A stretch of 64,000 bases of DNA from Taibaiella sp. KBW10 (lineage in GTDB: Bacteria; Bacteroidota; Bacteroidia; Chitinophagales; Chitinophagaceae). The position numbers were made by a program, and so were the translations under genes. Where the stretch lies: contig NZ_QAJI01000004.1 in the NCBI RefSeq assembly GCF_003852495.1, positions 376,445-440,444 of the forward strand, written 5' to 3'. Positions 25,756-34,199 of this stretch are shown one piece after another (position 1 is the stretch's first letter; each line of letters opens with the position of its first letter). The notes under the pieces were generated by a model that searched no databases, was not told the origin of the DNA, and saw nothing but the letters and a program-made list of their open reading frames with translations.

Positions 25756-25968
25756 AATATAAAAATGTAAAAATTTATGGTGTCGCAAATATATAGGTAA
25801 TTCTTTAAACGATGCATGGGAAAATAAATTTTGGCATATAATTAATCTGATCCTGATCTGCAGTATAAATAGGGTAGCGTAAATGGACAAATTAAAAAAC
25901 AAACAGCGGTAGCAAAGAAGTTTTGTACCTGCGTGCTTTTCGCTATATTTAAATATTATAAGAGATTC

Positions 25969-26400
25969 ATGAAACAGGGATTATATTTTTTATTTGGGCT
26001 ATTCGGTTTATGGTTCGGAAGCCCTCCACTCAGTGCACAGCAACAAGCCATTGTATTTGATTCGGTAACGACCAATGGCGTGCTGCGGCTTAATTACGGT
26101 AGCATCAGCCGGACCGAAGCCAATACACTCCGCCTGAAGATCGGCTTTAAAAATAAAAGCAATCGTCCTTTTCATTATTTGAATAAAGGTGTGGCCTGGA
26201 ATGACGCTCCGAACATAAGCCCATATGCCCAAACACCGGAAATACTGAAACCCCATAGTTCCGGCACCTATGAATTCCAGCTCCGCCTGGGATACTCTAA
26301 ATCCCGGCTGAATCATTATATTGACCTGGTCTTTACAGATGATCGGGGACATGAGGAACGGTATAAGATTAATGTTTTTGCAGCCATAACAGACGATTAA
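25969..26400 (+). CDS. Secreted hypothetical protein, 143 aa
   Basis: Starts at ATG 25969 with a signal peptide (MKQGLYFLFGLFGLWFG, cleavage after LSAQ). The mature part is a single beta-sandwich-like domain (FKNKSNRPFHYLNKG, ILKPHSSGTYEFQLRLG), reminiscent of DUF1573-type Ig-like domains in which a 'difference to the expected' segment is followed by a PxSxG strand, but without their CGC motif. It precedes the HEXXH protein by 18 bp and is likely in the same operon. Function unknown. Confidence 0.65.
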   Translation: MKQGLYFLFGLFGLWFGSPPLSAQQQAIVFDSVTTNGVLRLNYGSISRTEANTLRLKIGFKNKSNRPFHYLNKGVAWNDAPNISPYAQTPEILKPHSSGTYEFQLRLGYSKSRLNHYIDLVFTDDRGHEERYKINVFAAITDD

Positions 26401-26418
26401 AAGAGGTTATAAAATATC

Positions 26419-27561
26419 ATGAAACCAATAGTACTCCTTTTACTAAGCATCACTACCTTTATTTGTCAGGCCCAAACAGCCGATACGGGCCGTTTGGGCT
26501 TGACGGTTTCGCCTGTCATTGATCAGAGCAATCCGACAAACAAAGAGATCATAAAGACCTTAAACCTTTTCTTGCAAACCAAAAATACCTCCCTCACTGA
26601 AAATAAATATTGGCATACGGATGATTTTAACCGCTACGTTTATCCGTATCTGGATATATTCCATGTCGAAAGCAGTAAATACGGGGAGGACTTTTTCAAG
26701 CCAAGCCTGATGGAAATTTTACCTACAGGTAAGGAAGCGCAAAAAATAGTAAAGATTGCCTTTATCGGTTATAATGAATCAACGAATGAGCGGCAGTTGA
26801 AATCAATCTTCAACCTTATAGCCAATATAGAAGGGGAAATAATACGCTTTAGCCGCTACCTCGATTATGCCACTTCATCCTGGCGATCGCATACTGCTGG
26901 CAGCCTGCATTATAAAATATCACCAAACAAAACCGTCAATAAAACGGAAGTAAGAAAACAAGCCCGGGAGATCAAAAGGCTATGTGCTTTTTTCCAGACT
27001 AAACCATTACATATCACCTATTATTCCTGTATTAACCCCAAAGAAGTTTTTGAGATCAAGGGATTTGATTATAACCCGATGATGTATGTAGACCAGCGCG
27101 GGGGACTGGCCGATTTCGGCGACCTTGTTTTCTCCGGTAATAATGCTGAATTGTATACCCATGAGGTCATTCATATCTATACCAAGCACCTGTATCCAAA
27201 CATCAATAAATTTATCGATGAAGGGATCGCTACTTATATTTCCGGCAGCGGCCTTTACGATTATGCCTGGCACAGGCATAAACTAAAAAAATGGCTCTTA
27301 GAAAATCCGGAGGCCGATTTTGCAAGATTTATGGATACCTATCAGCGGCAATATTTTGAGCAGGAAACCTCCATTCCCTATCTAACGGCTGCATTGATTT
27401 GCGAAAGAACCTATCGGATGTACGGAAAAGAAAAATTATTTGCATTAATGAAAAGCGAGCAAGATATTTGGATCATCTTAAAAGAGGTGGGTCTGAATAA
27501 AGACAATATCAATGAAGCCTTAAGGCAAGAGCTCAGCAAACCGCTAAAACCTGTTCGCTAA
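26419..27561 (+). CDS. Secreted putative gluzincin-like metallopeptidase
   Basis: 380 aa with a signal peptide (MKPIVLLLLSITTFICQAQ). Around residue 252 there is HEVIH, an HEXXH zinc motif, followed 18 residues later by FIDEGIATYISG, whose EGxA matches the third ligand region of Peptidase_MA-like gluzincins. The sequence upstream (LYTHEVIHIYTKHLYPN) supports an active-site helix. No other domain is recognised. It follows a small secreted protein by 18 bp and precedes an FMN reductase by 22 bp. It is likely an active periplasmic or secreted peptidase; the substrate is unknown. Confidence 0.6.
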   Translation: MKPIVLLLLSITTFICQAQTADTGRLGLTVSPVIDQSNPTNKEIIKTLNLFLQTKNTSLTENKYWHTDDFNRYVYPYLDIFHVESSKYGEDFFKPSLMEILPTGKEAQKIVKIAFIGYNESTNERQLKSIFNLIANIEGEIIRFSRYLDYATSSWRSHTAGSLHYKISPNKTVNKTEVRKQAREIKRLCAFFQTKPLHITYYSCINPKEVFEIKGFDYNPMMYVDQRGGLADFGDLVFSGNNAELYTHEVIHIYTKHLYPNINKFIDEGIATYISGSGLYDYAWHRHKLKKWLLENPEADFARFMDTYQRQYFEQETSIPYLTAALICERTYRMYGKEKLFALMKSEQDIWIILKEVGLNKDNINEALRQELSKPLKPVR

Positions 27562-27583
27562 AACTTTCCCATAAATCAGGAAC

Positions 27584-28126
27584 ATGACTATAAAGAAAAA
27601 TATATTGGCCATTATCGGCAGCGCAGACAACCATTCAGCCAATCAAAAGCTCATGGATATACTTGCAGAGCGTACAAAAGACGACTTTAACCTAACCATC
27701 TACAAGGACTTAAAAACCTTACCCCATTTTGATCCCGAATTATCGGCTCATCATCCTCCAAAAGAAATAGTGGCCCTTAGAAAAGAGATAGAACAGGCAG
27801 ATGGCTTGCTGATCGCCACACCCGAATATATATTTAGCATCCCGAGCGGGCTTAAAAATGCACTTGAATGGTGCGTCTCCACAACCGTGTGCTCCGATAA
27901 GCCAACCGGGCTGATAACTGCTTCGGCAAATGGACAGAAAGGACATGAAGCATTACAGTTGATCATGAAGACACTCATGACACATTTTACCGCTGAAACC
28001 ACCTTATTGATACCCGGTATTAAAGGCAAGATTAATGAAGCAGGCCTGATCTCGGACGAGCCAACAGAGGCCGCGTTTACTAAATTTATACAGGCTTTTA
28101 AAACATTAGTAGATACAGCCTCTTAA
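27584..28126 (+). CDS. NADPH-dependent FMN reductase family protein
   Basis: 180 aa flavodoxin-like oxidoreductase. Flavin phosphate-binding loop AIIGSADNHSANQKLMD near the N-terminus (the usual GSxRxxSxN form), and the second loop TPEYIFSIPSGLKNALEWC, which is the hallmark of the NAD(P)H:FMN reductase/azoreductase-like group. Length is typical. Cytoplasmic. It is followed at 44 bp by an AraC-type regulator and then by a flavin monooxygenase, so it may belong to a redox or xenobiotic response group. Confidence 0.88.
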   Translation: MTIKKNILAIIGSADNHSANQKLMDILAERTKDDFNLTIYKDLKTLPHFDPELSAHHPPKEIVALRKEIEQADGLLIATPEYIFSIPSGLKNALEWCVSTTVCSDKPTGLITASANGQKGHEALQLIMKTLMTHFTAETTLLIPGIKGKINEAGLISDEPTEAAFTKFIQAFKTLVDTAS

Positions 28127-28170
28127 AAGCATTTATACAAAGGATACCTTACCAAATAATCCCCTAAAAA

Positions 28171-28929
28171 ATGTTGGATACCGAAATAGAATACCTCTTT
28201 AAGTGTCCTGATCCTGCCATTGCACGATTTGTCGACAGCTTCTGGATGCTTTGTAACCATTCCAAAGAAGCAAAAGAAATTGTGCTCTTACCCGATGGCA
28301 GAATTGATCTTTTCTTTTCTTATACGGCAACAGAACCCTATCATGTAACCCTTTTAGGTTTGGAGACAGAGGCCACCAAAGCCGCTTTAGCCCCACAATC
28401 CGTTATTTTTGCGATCAGCTTTACCCTGTTGGCTATGGAATACATACTCGATACCAAAGTATCCTCTATACTGAATGACGGGCAGGTTTTAGCCGACGAT
28501 TTTTGGGGATTCGCACAGAAAGACCTCCATAATTTTGATTATTTTTGTACGCGGGCGAGCCTTAAAATAAAAGAGCAACAACCGGAAGCAATAGATTCCA
28601 GGAAGGAACGACTTTTTGAGCTGATCTATGCCTCGGAAGGCGCTTTAACCGTACAAGAGCTATCGGAGCGGGTTTATTGGAGTAGCAGACAGATCAACCG
28701 TTATTTTAACCAGCAATTCGGCATTTCGCTAAAAGCCTATTGTGATACCTTAAGATTCAGGGCTTCTTTCCGGCAGATAAGGGAAGGAAAGCTTTTTCCG
28801 GAACAAAATTTCAGTGATCAGGCACATTTTATACGGGAAATCAAAAAACGCTCCGGTGTCACACCTAAAGAACTTGCTCAAAATAAAAACGACCGATTTA
28901 TACAATTGTCCACCTTACCGAAGCCCTAA
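28171..28929 (+). CDS. AraC family transcriptional regulator
   Basis: 252 aa. N-terminal effector-type domain of the DUF6597 kind (FKCPDPAIARFVDSFWMLCN, VLLPDGRIDLFFSY) and a C-terminal double helix-turn-helix: first HTH LTVQELSERVYWSSRQINRYFNQ (around 165-187), then GISLKAYCDTLRFRASFRQIREG and FSDQAHFIREIKKRSGVTPKEL for the second. The N-terminal domain is short and beta-rich, as in regulators sensing small molecules. The gene stands directly before the TetX-like monooxygenase, whose promoter lies in its last codons, so it may control that gene. Confidence 0.88.
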   Translation: MLDTEIEYLFKCPDPAIARFVDSFWMLCNHSKEAKEIVLLPDGRIDLFFSYTATEPYHVTLLGLETEATKAALAPQSVIFAISFTLLAMEYILDTKVSSILNDGQVLADDFWGFAQKDLHNFDYFCTRASLKIKEQQPEAIDSRKERLFELIYASEGALTVQELSERVYWSSRQINRYFNQQFGISLKAYCDTLRFRASFRQIREGKLFPEQNFSDQAHFIREIKKRSGVTPKELAQNKNDRFIQLSTLPKP

Positions 28930-28934
28930 TTTTG
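28906..28934 (+). promoter_or_regulatory. Putative promoter and small palindrome before the TetX-like gene
   Basis: TTG 28906-28908, 18-nt spacer, TAATTTTG 28927-28934. An AT-rich inverted repeat ATTAAAT-CAA-ATTTAAT follows at 28943-28959, ending one base before the ATG at 28961. Confidence 0.5.
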
Positions 28935-28960
28935 CATGATAAATTAAATCAAATTTAATC

Positions 28961-30127
28961 ATGATGATACAAAATAAAACCATAGCTATTATTGGCGGCG
29001 GCCCCGGAGGCTTAAGCCTGGCGAGGCTTCTACAAATGGCAGGTGCTGAAGTAACCGTTTATGAAAGAGACCAGAATAGTGACGTAAGAATACAAGGGGC
29101 AACACTCGATTTACATGAAGATTCGGGATTAAAAACCATCCGTAAAGCCGGTTTGATGGAGGCCTTTTTGGCACACTTCAGACCCGGAGCGGATAAAATG
29201 CGTGTTGTGGATCGAGCGGCCCATATTCATTTTGACGACCATCGGACAAAGCCCGCAGAGGACTTTGGAGATGCCGATTTCAGACCGGAAATAGACCGGG
29301 GCCCTTTAAGAAAAATATTACTGGCTGCTTTGCAGCCCGGTACTGTCGTATGGGATCGGCAATTCATATCCATGACCCAAACAGATCAGGTATGGACCAT
29401 CCAATTCCAAAACGGCGAAACCGCTACTGCCGATCTTGTTATCGGTGCAGATGGCGCCCGTTCAAGGATCAGACCATACCTTACCGATATAAAACCATTT
29501 TATTCGGGTATTACCATGGTAGAAGGCACAATATATGATGCGGCTATAAACAGCCCAAGGATTTATGAGCTGTTAAAAGGGGGTAAAATATTTGCCCTGG
29601 GCGATTCAAAAACCTTAATCGTTAGCTCCAAAGAAGCAGGGGCAATGTCCTTTTATACCGGTTGTAAAACGGCAGAATCATGGGTGGTTGATAGCGGTAT
29701 CGATTTTAAGGATAATACACAACTACTACATTGGTTTCAACAGGAATTCAGCGGATGGGATCCCATTTGGCAAGAACTCTTTGCCCATGAAAAGACAAGC
29801 TTTATCCCAAGACCCCAGTACTGTATGCCTTTAACCCAAACCTGGACCGCACAAGCCAACCTGAGTCTTATCGGCGATGCCGCACACCTTATGCCTCCTT
29901 TCGCGGGAGAAGGTGTGAATATGGCCATGCTTGATGCTTTGGAGCTCAGTGAATGCCTGAGGGGCAATCAATTTAGCGACCTGCAATCCGCAATCGCTCA
30001 TTATGAGTTGAAGATGCGGGAAAGAGCCGCCGCGACCGCAAAAATGACCCTGGAACAAACGGAGTCCTTACATTCGGAAAAGGCCTTAGACAATATGTTG
30101 CGTATGTTTTCGGAAGAACCATCCTAA
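28961..30127 (+). CDS. TetX-like FAD-dependent monooxygenase
   Basis: 388 aa, the same length as TetX. FAD-binding IIGGGPGGLSLARLL (GxGxxG at 12-17) and YERD, then the class A flavoprotein motif ADLVIGADGARSRIR (about 157-171) and GDAAHLMPPFAGEGVN (305-320), which is nearly identical to the corresponding TetX motif as I recall it. Segments such as RIQGATLDLHEDSG also follow TetX closely. Class A monooxygenases use NADPH and O2 to hydroxylate aromatic substrates; TetX inactivates tetracyclines. Whether this enzyme acts on tetracyclines cannot be judged from sequence. It has its own promoter and a strong terminator. Confidence 0.85.
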   Translation: MMIQNKTIAIIGGGPGGLSLARLLQMAGAEVTVYERDQNSDVRIQGATLDLHEDSGLKTIRKAGLMEAFLAHFRPGADKMRVVDRAAHIHFDDHRTKPAEDFGDADFRPEIDRGPLRKILLAALQPGTVVWDRQFISMTQTDQVWTIQFQNGETATADLVIGADGARSRIRPYLTDIKPFYSGITMVEGTIYDAAINSPRIYELLKGGKIFALGDSKTLIVSSKEAGAMSFYTGCKTAESWVVDSGIDFKDNTQLLHWFQQEFSGWDPIWQELFAHEKTSFIPRPQYCMPLTQTWTAQANLSLIGDAAHLMPPFAGEGVNMAMLDALELSECLRGNQFSDLQSAIAHYELKMRERAAATAKMTLEQTESLHSEKALDNMLRMFSEEPS

Positions 30128-30150
30128 AAAGGACGATTTTCGTAAACCGA

Positions 30151-30190
30151 AGATAAAAGCGCCAGGGGTATATTCCTGGCGCTTTTATCT
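30151..30190 (+). terminator. Terminator of the TetX-like gene
   Basis: 16-bp perfect stem (30151-30166/30175-30190), 8-nt loop, GC-rich core and flanking T/A runs. Confidence 0.8.
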
Positions 30191-30221
30191 TAAATTTGAA
30201 TACAATTAAAAAACGCTTTAG

Positions 30222-30701
30222 ATGAACACATCCACACAATTAGCGAAACATTTCAGGGATATTCATTTTGGCGGCAACTGGAGCTGGTCCAATCTTAAAG
30301 ACAATCTTTCAGATGTATCCTGGCAGCAAGCGTTGACCAAAGTGTATGGTTTGAATAGCATTTGCGCCCTGAGCTACCATGTGCATTATTACGTGGCGGC
30401 ACTCATAGATGTCCTGGAAGGTCGCCCCTTAACTGCCAAAGACCAATACAGCTTTGCACATCCACCCATCAATTCTCAGGAAGACTGGGATTTGTTATTA
30501 CAGACAATCTGGGCGGATGCGGAAAAGGTCGTACCACTAATAGAACAACTACCGGAAGCGCAACTCTGGGCCGATTTTACAGAAGAAAAATATGGTAACT
30601 ACTTTCGTAATCTACTCGGGATCATCGAACATACCCATTATCATTTAGGACAAATTGCCATAATCAAAAAGATTGTGGTACAGATGGATGGAAATACATA
30701 A
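30222..30701 (+). CDS. DinB-like four-helix protein
   Basis: 159 aa, helical, with His residues placed as in the DinB/YfiT metal-dependent superfamily: SYHVHYYVAALIDVL in the middle helix and GIIEHTHYHLGQIAIIKK near the C-terminus, where HxxxHxxQI is the typical metal-binding pattern. Members include thiol transferases (bacillithiol- or mycothiol-dependent) and DNA-damage-induced proteins. Because this organism has bshA, a bacillithiol-transferase role is possible but not shown. No signal peptide. Confidence 0.75.
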   Translation: MNTSTQLAKHFRDIHFGGNWSWSNLKDNLSDVSWQQALTKVYGLNSICALSYHVHYYVAALIDVLEGRPLTAKDQYSFAHPPINSQEDWDLLLQTIWADAEKVVPLIEQLPEAQLWADFTEEKYGNYFRNLLGIIEHTHYHLGQIAIIKKIVVQMDGNT

Positions 30702-30788
30702 TTGGTCAGTTGCGCAAAAGCAATGCAATGGCCGTTAAGGAACAGATTAGCTACATTATATCCCTTTATGCTTAAAAATTGGTCTTAT

Positions 30789-31769
30789 ATGAAACCGCTA
30801 TTGGTGCAAAACGTTTGCGCTATTGGAATCTTCCTACTCGCCGGTGTAAATACCCTAAACGCGCAGGAAGTAAACATTTTAGTCAGGGGTACCTATGAAT
30901 TCAAATATGTGTTACAACACATGGATCAATACCCGCCGCAAAGGTTTGAACAAAGATATGAACCATATGAAGATTTCAGGTTTATCGTTTACGCCCACAA
31001 TACCTTTTACAGTGAGCGGAAGGTAAAACAGGTACAAATCTACAAGGCGGCCGATTCAAGTTTATTATTTCAGCTGGAACTGGACCGGGCGGGACAAATA
31101 AATAGTGAGGGTAGAAAGACGCCTTTCTGTTTCAAAACGGAATATTATCCGCAGATGGGGCAGCAGGGCAAAAACGTTCAGAAAACAATCTATACAATCG
31201 AAGAAGGAATTATTCGGATTGATTCCAGCTTTACGACCACAGATACACTATTACAAAACGATACTTTAGTCGTTTGCCATACCAACCATACTTATATCAG
31301 CAAGTCTGGCAAACTGCTCAATGAAGCCAATACCTTTTATAATCAGAAATACTTAGGAAAGAAGGTGGCCTTTTCCGGCCCTTATAAAAACTTCTTTGGA
31401 AAAACGAAGTTCAGTATGGATAAAAAGCATGTGCTCTTACGCCAGAAACTCAAACAGAATTATGCCGATGATCAATTATACCCTTATTCATACAGGATAC
31501 AGATCAGCTACAATTATTTAAAAGGCGATCATTATATCCGTACGCTTTCGGGCAAACAGCAATTCCATTGCTATGTACAAAAATGTTTTGGAGAACCGGC
31601 ACCATACCCCGGCTATAATGGTATGGAAAAGCGGGAAAATCCATTACAAAAAGATCGCTATCGCTATACGGAAAATAGTTTAGGCCTACACGATAAACTC
31701 TTATTCATAGACCCGGATACCAAAGCACAGGAACCGGTCTTATACTACCGCTATACTTTTTTCGAATAA
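30789..31769 (+). CDS. Secreted hypothetical protein, 326 aa
   Basis: The frame opens with a TTG at 30702 right after the DinB-like gene, but the first ATG giving a signal peptide (MKPLLVQNVCAIGIFLLAG, cleavage near LNAQ) is 30789, so this is preferred. The mature protein is mostly beta strands, Tyr-rich, with repeated YxFKY, KVKQVQIYK and YTIEEG-type stretches, ending LYYRYTFFE. It looks like a periplasmic or outer-membrane-associated beta protein. No family recognised. It may be co-transcribed with the DinB-like gene (87 bp gap). Confidence 0.6.
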   Translation: MKPLLVQNVCAIGIFLLAGVNTLNAQEVNILVRGTYEFKYVLQHMDQYPPQRFEQRYEPYEDFRFIVYAHNTFYSERKVKQVQIYKAADSSLLFQLELDRAGQINSEGRKTPFCFKTEYYPQMGQQGKNVQKTIYTIEEGIIRIDSSFTTTDTLLQNDTLVVCHTNHTYISKSGKLLNEANTFYNQKYLGKKVAFSGPYKNFFGKTKFSMDKKHVLLRQKLKQNYADDQLYPYSYRIQISYNYLKGDHYIRTLSGKQQFHCYVQKCFGEPAPYPGYNGMEKRENPLQKDRYRYTENSLGLHDKLLFIDPDTKAQEPVLYYRYTFFE

Positions 31770-31793
31770 AAAACAGTCGCATGCATACCCGCT

Positions 31794-33122
31794 TTATTCC
31801 TCATGTTCCTCAAACTTAAAATTGCGTAGTTGCGGGGTGCGGAAAAAAGTAACGGCAACGATTAGTAAGGTAATGCAGCCGCCCGTCACAATCGCCGGAA
31901 CCGTACCCAGCCAGCTGGCCATCATACCGCTTTCAAAGTCGCCCAGTTCATTAGACGAGCTGATGAACATACTGTTGACAGAAGCCACCCGTCCGCGCAT
32001 CTCATCGGGAGTCACTAATTGTAAGATGGTGCTTCTGATGACCACACTTACCGCATCAAACATGCCCGAAAGCAGGATAAAACTGAAAGACAAAAAGAAA
32101 TTGGTAGATAATCCAAAGCCGATAATACACAATCCGAAGGCCGCCACACAGGCAAATAACTTTTTACCGGGATTGGTTTTTAAGGGCAAAAACGCCAGGA
32201 TACCCAAAGTCAGCAAGGCACCGATACCGGTAGCCGAGCGAAGAATCCCAAATGCGGTGGCTCCGCTGAAAAAACTGCCGTCATAAGGAAAAAGCTCCTG
32301 CTGAATGGCCGGTAATAAAGCAATAGCCCCACCAAACAAAACCGAAAACATATCGAGCAATTGTGCCCCGAGTAGTGTAGGGGTCTTGAATACAAACTTT
32401 AAGCCTTCCCCGATGCTCTGCAGTACCGGTTCCCGCTCGCGCTTCATAATCGGTTTGGGTTTGATCGAAAAAGCAGGGATTAATAAAAGGATTTCGATAA
32501 TCACGACAACCGACATACCCTCTACCGGACCGGAAGCCGCTATAATAGCACCAGAGACCAGCGGTCCCAGTACGGCACCTAACTGCCAGGCCATACTAGA
32601 CCAACTTACCGCATTCGGATAGAGTTTTTTGGGAATGAGCAAGCCTACCAGCGAAAAAGAGGTCGGACCTAAAAAGGAACGGATAATGCCCCCAATAAAA
32701 ATAATAGTATAGATCAGGAAAATACGCATGTCATGCGTCATATGAGCCGCTGTAACCGGTAGGGACAAATAGAGCAGCCCGATGCCCAATAAAACGTAAG
32801 CTGCAATGATCTGGATCATTAATTTGCGCTTTTCCCTGAGGTCTACAAGATAACCGGCAAAAAATGAACTGGCAACCACCGGAATCACCTCGGCCAGCCC
32901 AACCATGGCCAGCGCCACCTTACTATGTCCTGTAATCTGGTAAATCCAGTAAGTTATTACGGTAAACTGGAGGCTTAAGGCAAAGATCAATCCAAAACGA
33001 ATACTTAAATAGTGGAGAAATTCTTTGTTCTTTAAAGATTCATTTTTAGTAAGAAAATTTTGAACGAAACTCAAGGGAAATGTTTTTATACAAAAAGAAC
33101 ACAAAGGTAACCGTTTTGCCAT
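31794..33122 (-). CDS. Major facilitator superfamily transporter
   Basis: 442 aa with about 12 membrane spans. N-terminal half holds FVQNFLTKNESLKN then LSIRFGLIFALSLQFTVITYWIY, GHSKVALAMVGLAEVIPVV and the MFS loop FFAGYLVDLREKRKLM (the conserved D-R/K region between spans 2 and 3). The layout resembles MFS_3-type (enterobactin exporter EntS-like) efflux permeases, with GRVASVNSMFISSSNELGDFESG near span 11. Substrate unknown. The ORF could begin at a TTG (33137), but the ATG at 33122 is more likely. It is divergent from queG. Confidence 0.85.
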   Translation of the reverse strand: MAKRLPLCSFCIKTFPLSFVQNFLTKNESLKNKEFLHYLSIRFGLIFALSLQFTVITYWIYQITGHSKVALAMVGLAEVIPVVASSFFAGYLVDLREKRKLMIQIIAAYVLLGIGLLYLSLPVTAAHMTHDMRIFLIYTIIFIGGIIRSFLGPTSFSLVGLLIPKKLYPNAVSWSSMAWQLGAVLGPLVSGAIIAASGPVEGMSVVVIIEILLLIPAFSIKPKPIMKREREPVLQSIGEGLKFVFKTPTLLGAQLLDMFSVLFGGAIALLPAIQQELFPYDGSFFSGATAFGILRSATGIGALLTLGILAFLPLKTNPGKKLFACVAAFGLCIIGFGLSTNFFLSFSFILLSGMFDAVSVVIRSTILQLVTPDEMRGRVASVNSMFISSSNELGDFESGMMASWLGTVPAIVTGGCITLLIVAVTFFRTPQLRNFKFEEHEE

Positions 33123-33197
33123 TTCGAAGTATTTCAATTCTTTAAATAGATTTATTGCGAATCTCTATCTATTTTTGTACCCTAAATATTCCCCGAC

Positions 33198-34127
33198 ATT
33201 ACCGCCGCACAACATACCCGTATCGTAAAAGAACTCAGCAAACGCCTGGGTTTTGACTATTGTGGTATTGCTAAAGCGGAACAACTCGAAGACGATGCCC
33301 GCCATCTGGAAGCCTGGTTACATAAGGGATATAATGCAGGGATGTCTTATATGGAGCGTAATTTCGATTTACGCATTAATCCTCAGTTACTAGTACCCGG
33401 AGCCCAATCCGTCATTACGCTTATGATGAATTATTATCCCGATCAAAAACAGGATACAGACGCCCCGCAAATCGCTAAATATGCTTATGGCCATGATTAC
33501 CATGAAGTGATCCGGGCTAAACTGCATGAGTTTTTATTTGAAATACAAGCCCAGATCGGAGAAGTACAGGGCCGTGGATTTGTGGACAGCGCACCGGTAT
33601 TGGAGCGCAGCTGGGCACAACGCACCGGCTTGGGTTGGATTGGCAAAAATGCCAACCTGATCAACAAACAATCAGGTTCTTTTTTCTTTTTAGCAACTTT
33701 AATCGTTGATCTCTCCCTCGAATACGATGATCCTTTTGCCAAGGATTTTTGCGGCACCTGTACCAAATGTATTGATGCCTGCCCGACCCAGGCCATTGTA
33801 TCGCCTTCAGTTATTGATGCGAACAAGTGTATCTCTTACCTCACCATAGAGTTAAAAGATGAGCTGATTCCCGATGAATTGAGCGGTAAATTCAAGAACT
33901 GGATGTTTGGTTGCGATATCTGCCAGGATGTATGCCCCTGGAACCGGTTTTCACAACCCCATCAGCAAGAGGCTTTTAAACCTATTCCGGAGATCCTCAA
34001 CTTTAGTTCCGGTGACTGGGAAAGCCTCGATGAAGACTTTTTTAAAGTCCTCCTTAAAAATTCTCCCATTAAACGTTCCAAATGGAAAGGCATCCGCCGG
34101 AACATCAGTTTCATCAAGACCTCATAA
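33198..34127 (+). CDS. queG: Epoxyqueuosine reductase QueG, with a non-canonical start
   Basis: QueG reduces epoxyqueuosine to queuosine in tRNA using cobalamin and two [4Fe-4S] clusters. The cluster motifs CGTCTKCIDACP and CDICQDVCPWNRF are present, as are RSWAQRTGLGWIGKNANLI and the YGHDYHEVIR segment. The first ATG is at 33342, but the frame is open from 33186 and the extra codons encode the family's N-terminus (RIVKELSKRLGFDYCGIAKA). No ATG, GTG or TTG occurs there in frame, so the start may be ATT at 33198 (giving 309 aa) or ATA at 33186. A TATTTTTG element at 33170-33177 lies just upstream. Confidence 0.88.
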   Translation: MTAAQHTRIVKELSKRLGFDYCGIAKAEQLEDDARHLEAWLHKGYNAGMSYMERNFDLRINPQLLVPGAQSVITLMMNYYPDQKQDTDAPQIAKYAYGHDYHEVIRAKLHEFLFEIQAQIGEVQGRGFVDSAPVLERSWAQRTGLGWIGKNANLINKQSGSFFFLATLIVDLSLEYDDPFAKDFCGTCTKCIDACPTQAIVSPSVIDANKCISYLTIELKDELIPDELSGKFKNWMFGCDICQDVCPWNRFSQPHQQEAFKPIPEILNFSSGDWESLDEDFFKVLLKNSPIKRSKWKGIRRNISFIKTS

Positions 34128-34199
34128 AAAAATGCAAATGCCCTCATAAAATGATGCCTATATGATATTGTTTTTTGTAACTTTGGCAATTATTTTAAA

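Noticed and set aside
27584-30127. Mobile resistance cassette around the TetX-like gene
   Set aside because: No transposase, integrase, inverted ends or change in base use around it; it looks like a resident chromosomal gene.
34168-34185. Full promoter for the cysteine desulfurase gene
   Set aside because: Only the -7-like TAACTTTG (34178-34185) is good; no TTG at a proper distance, so it is mentioned in the gene entry but not listed.
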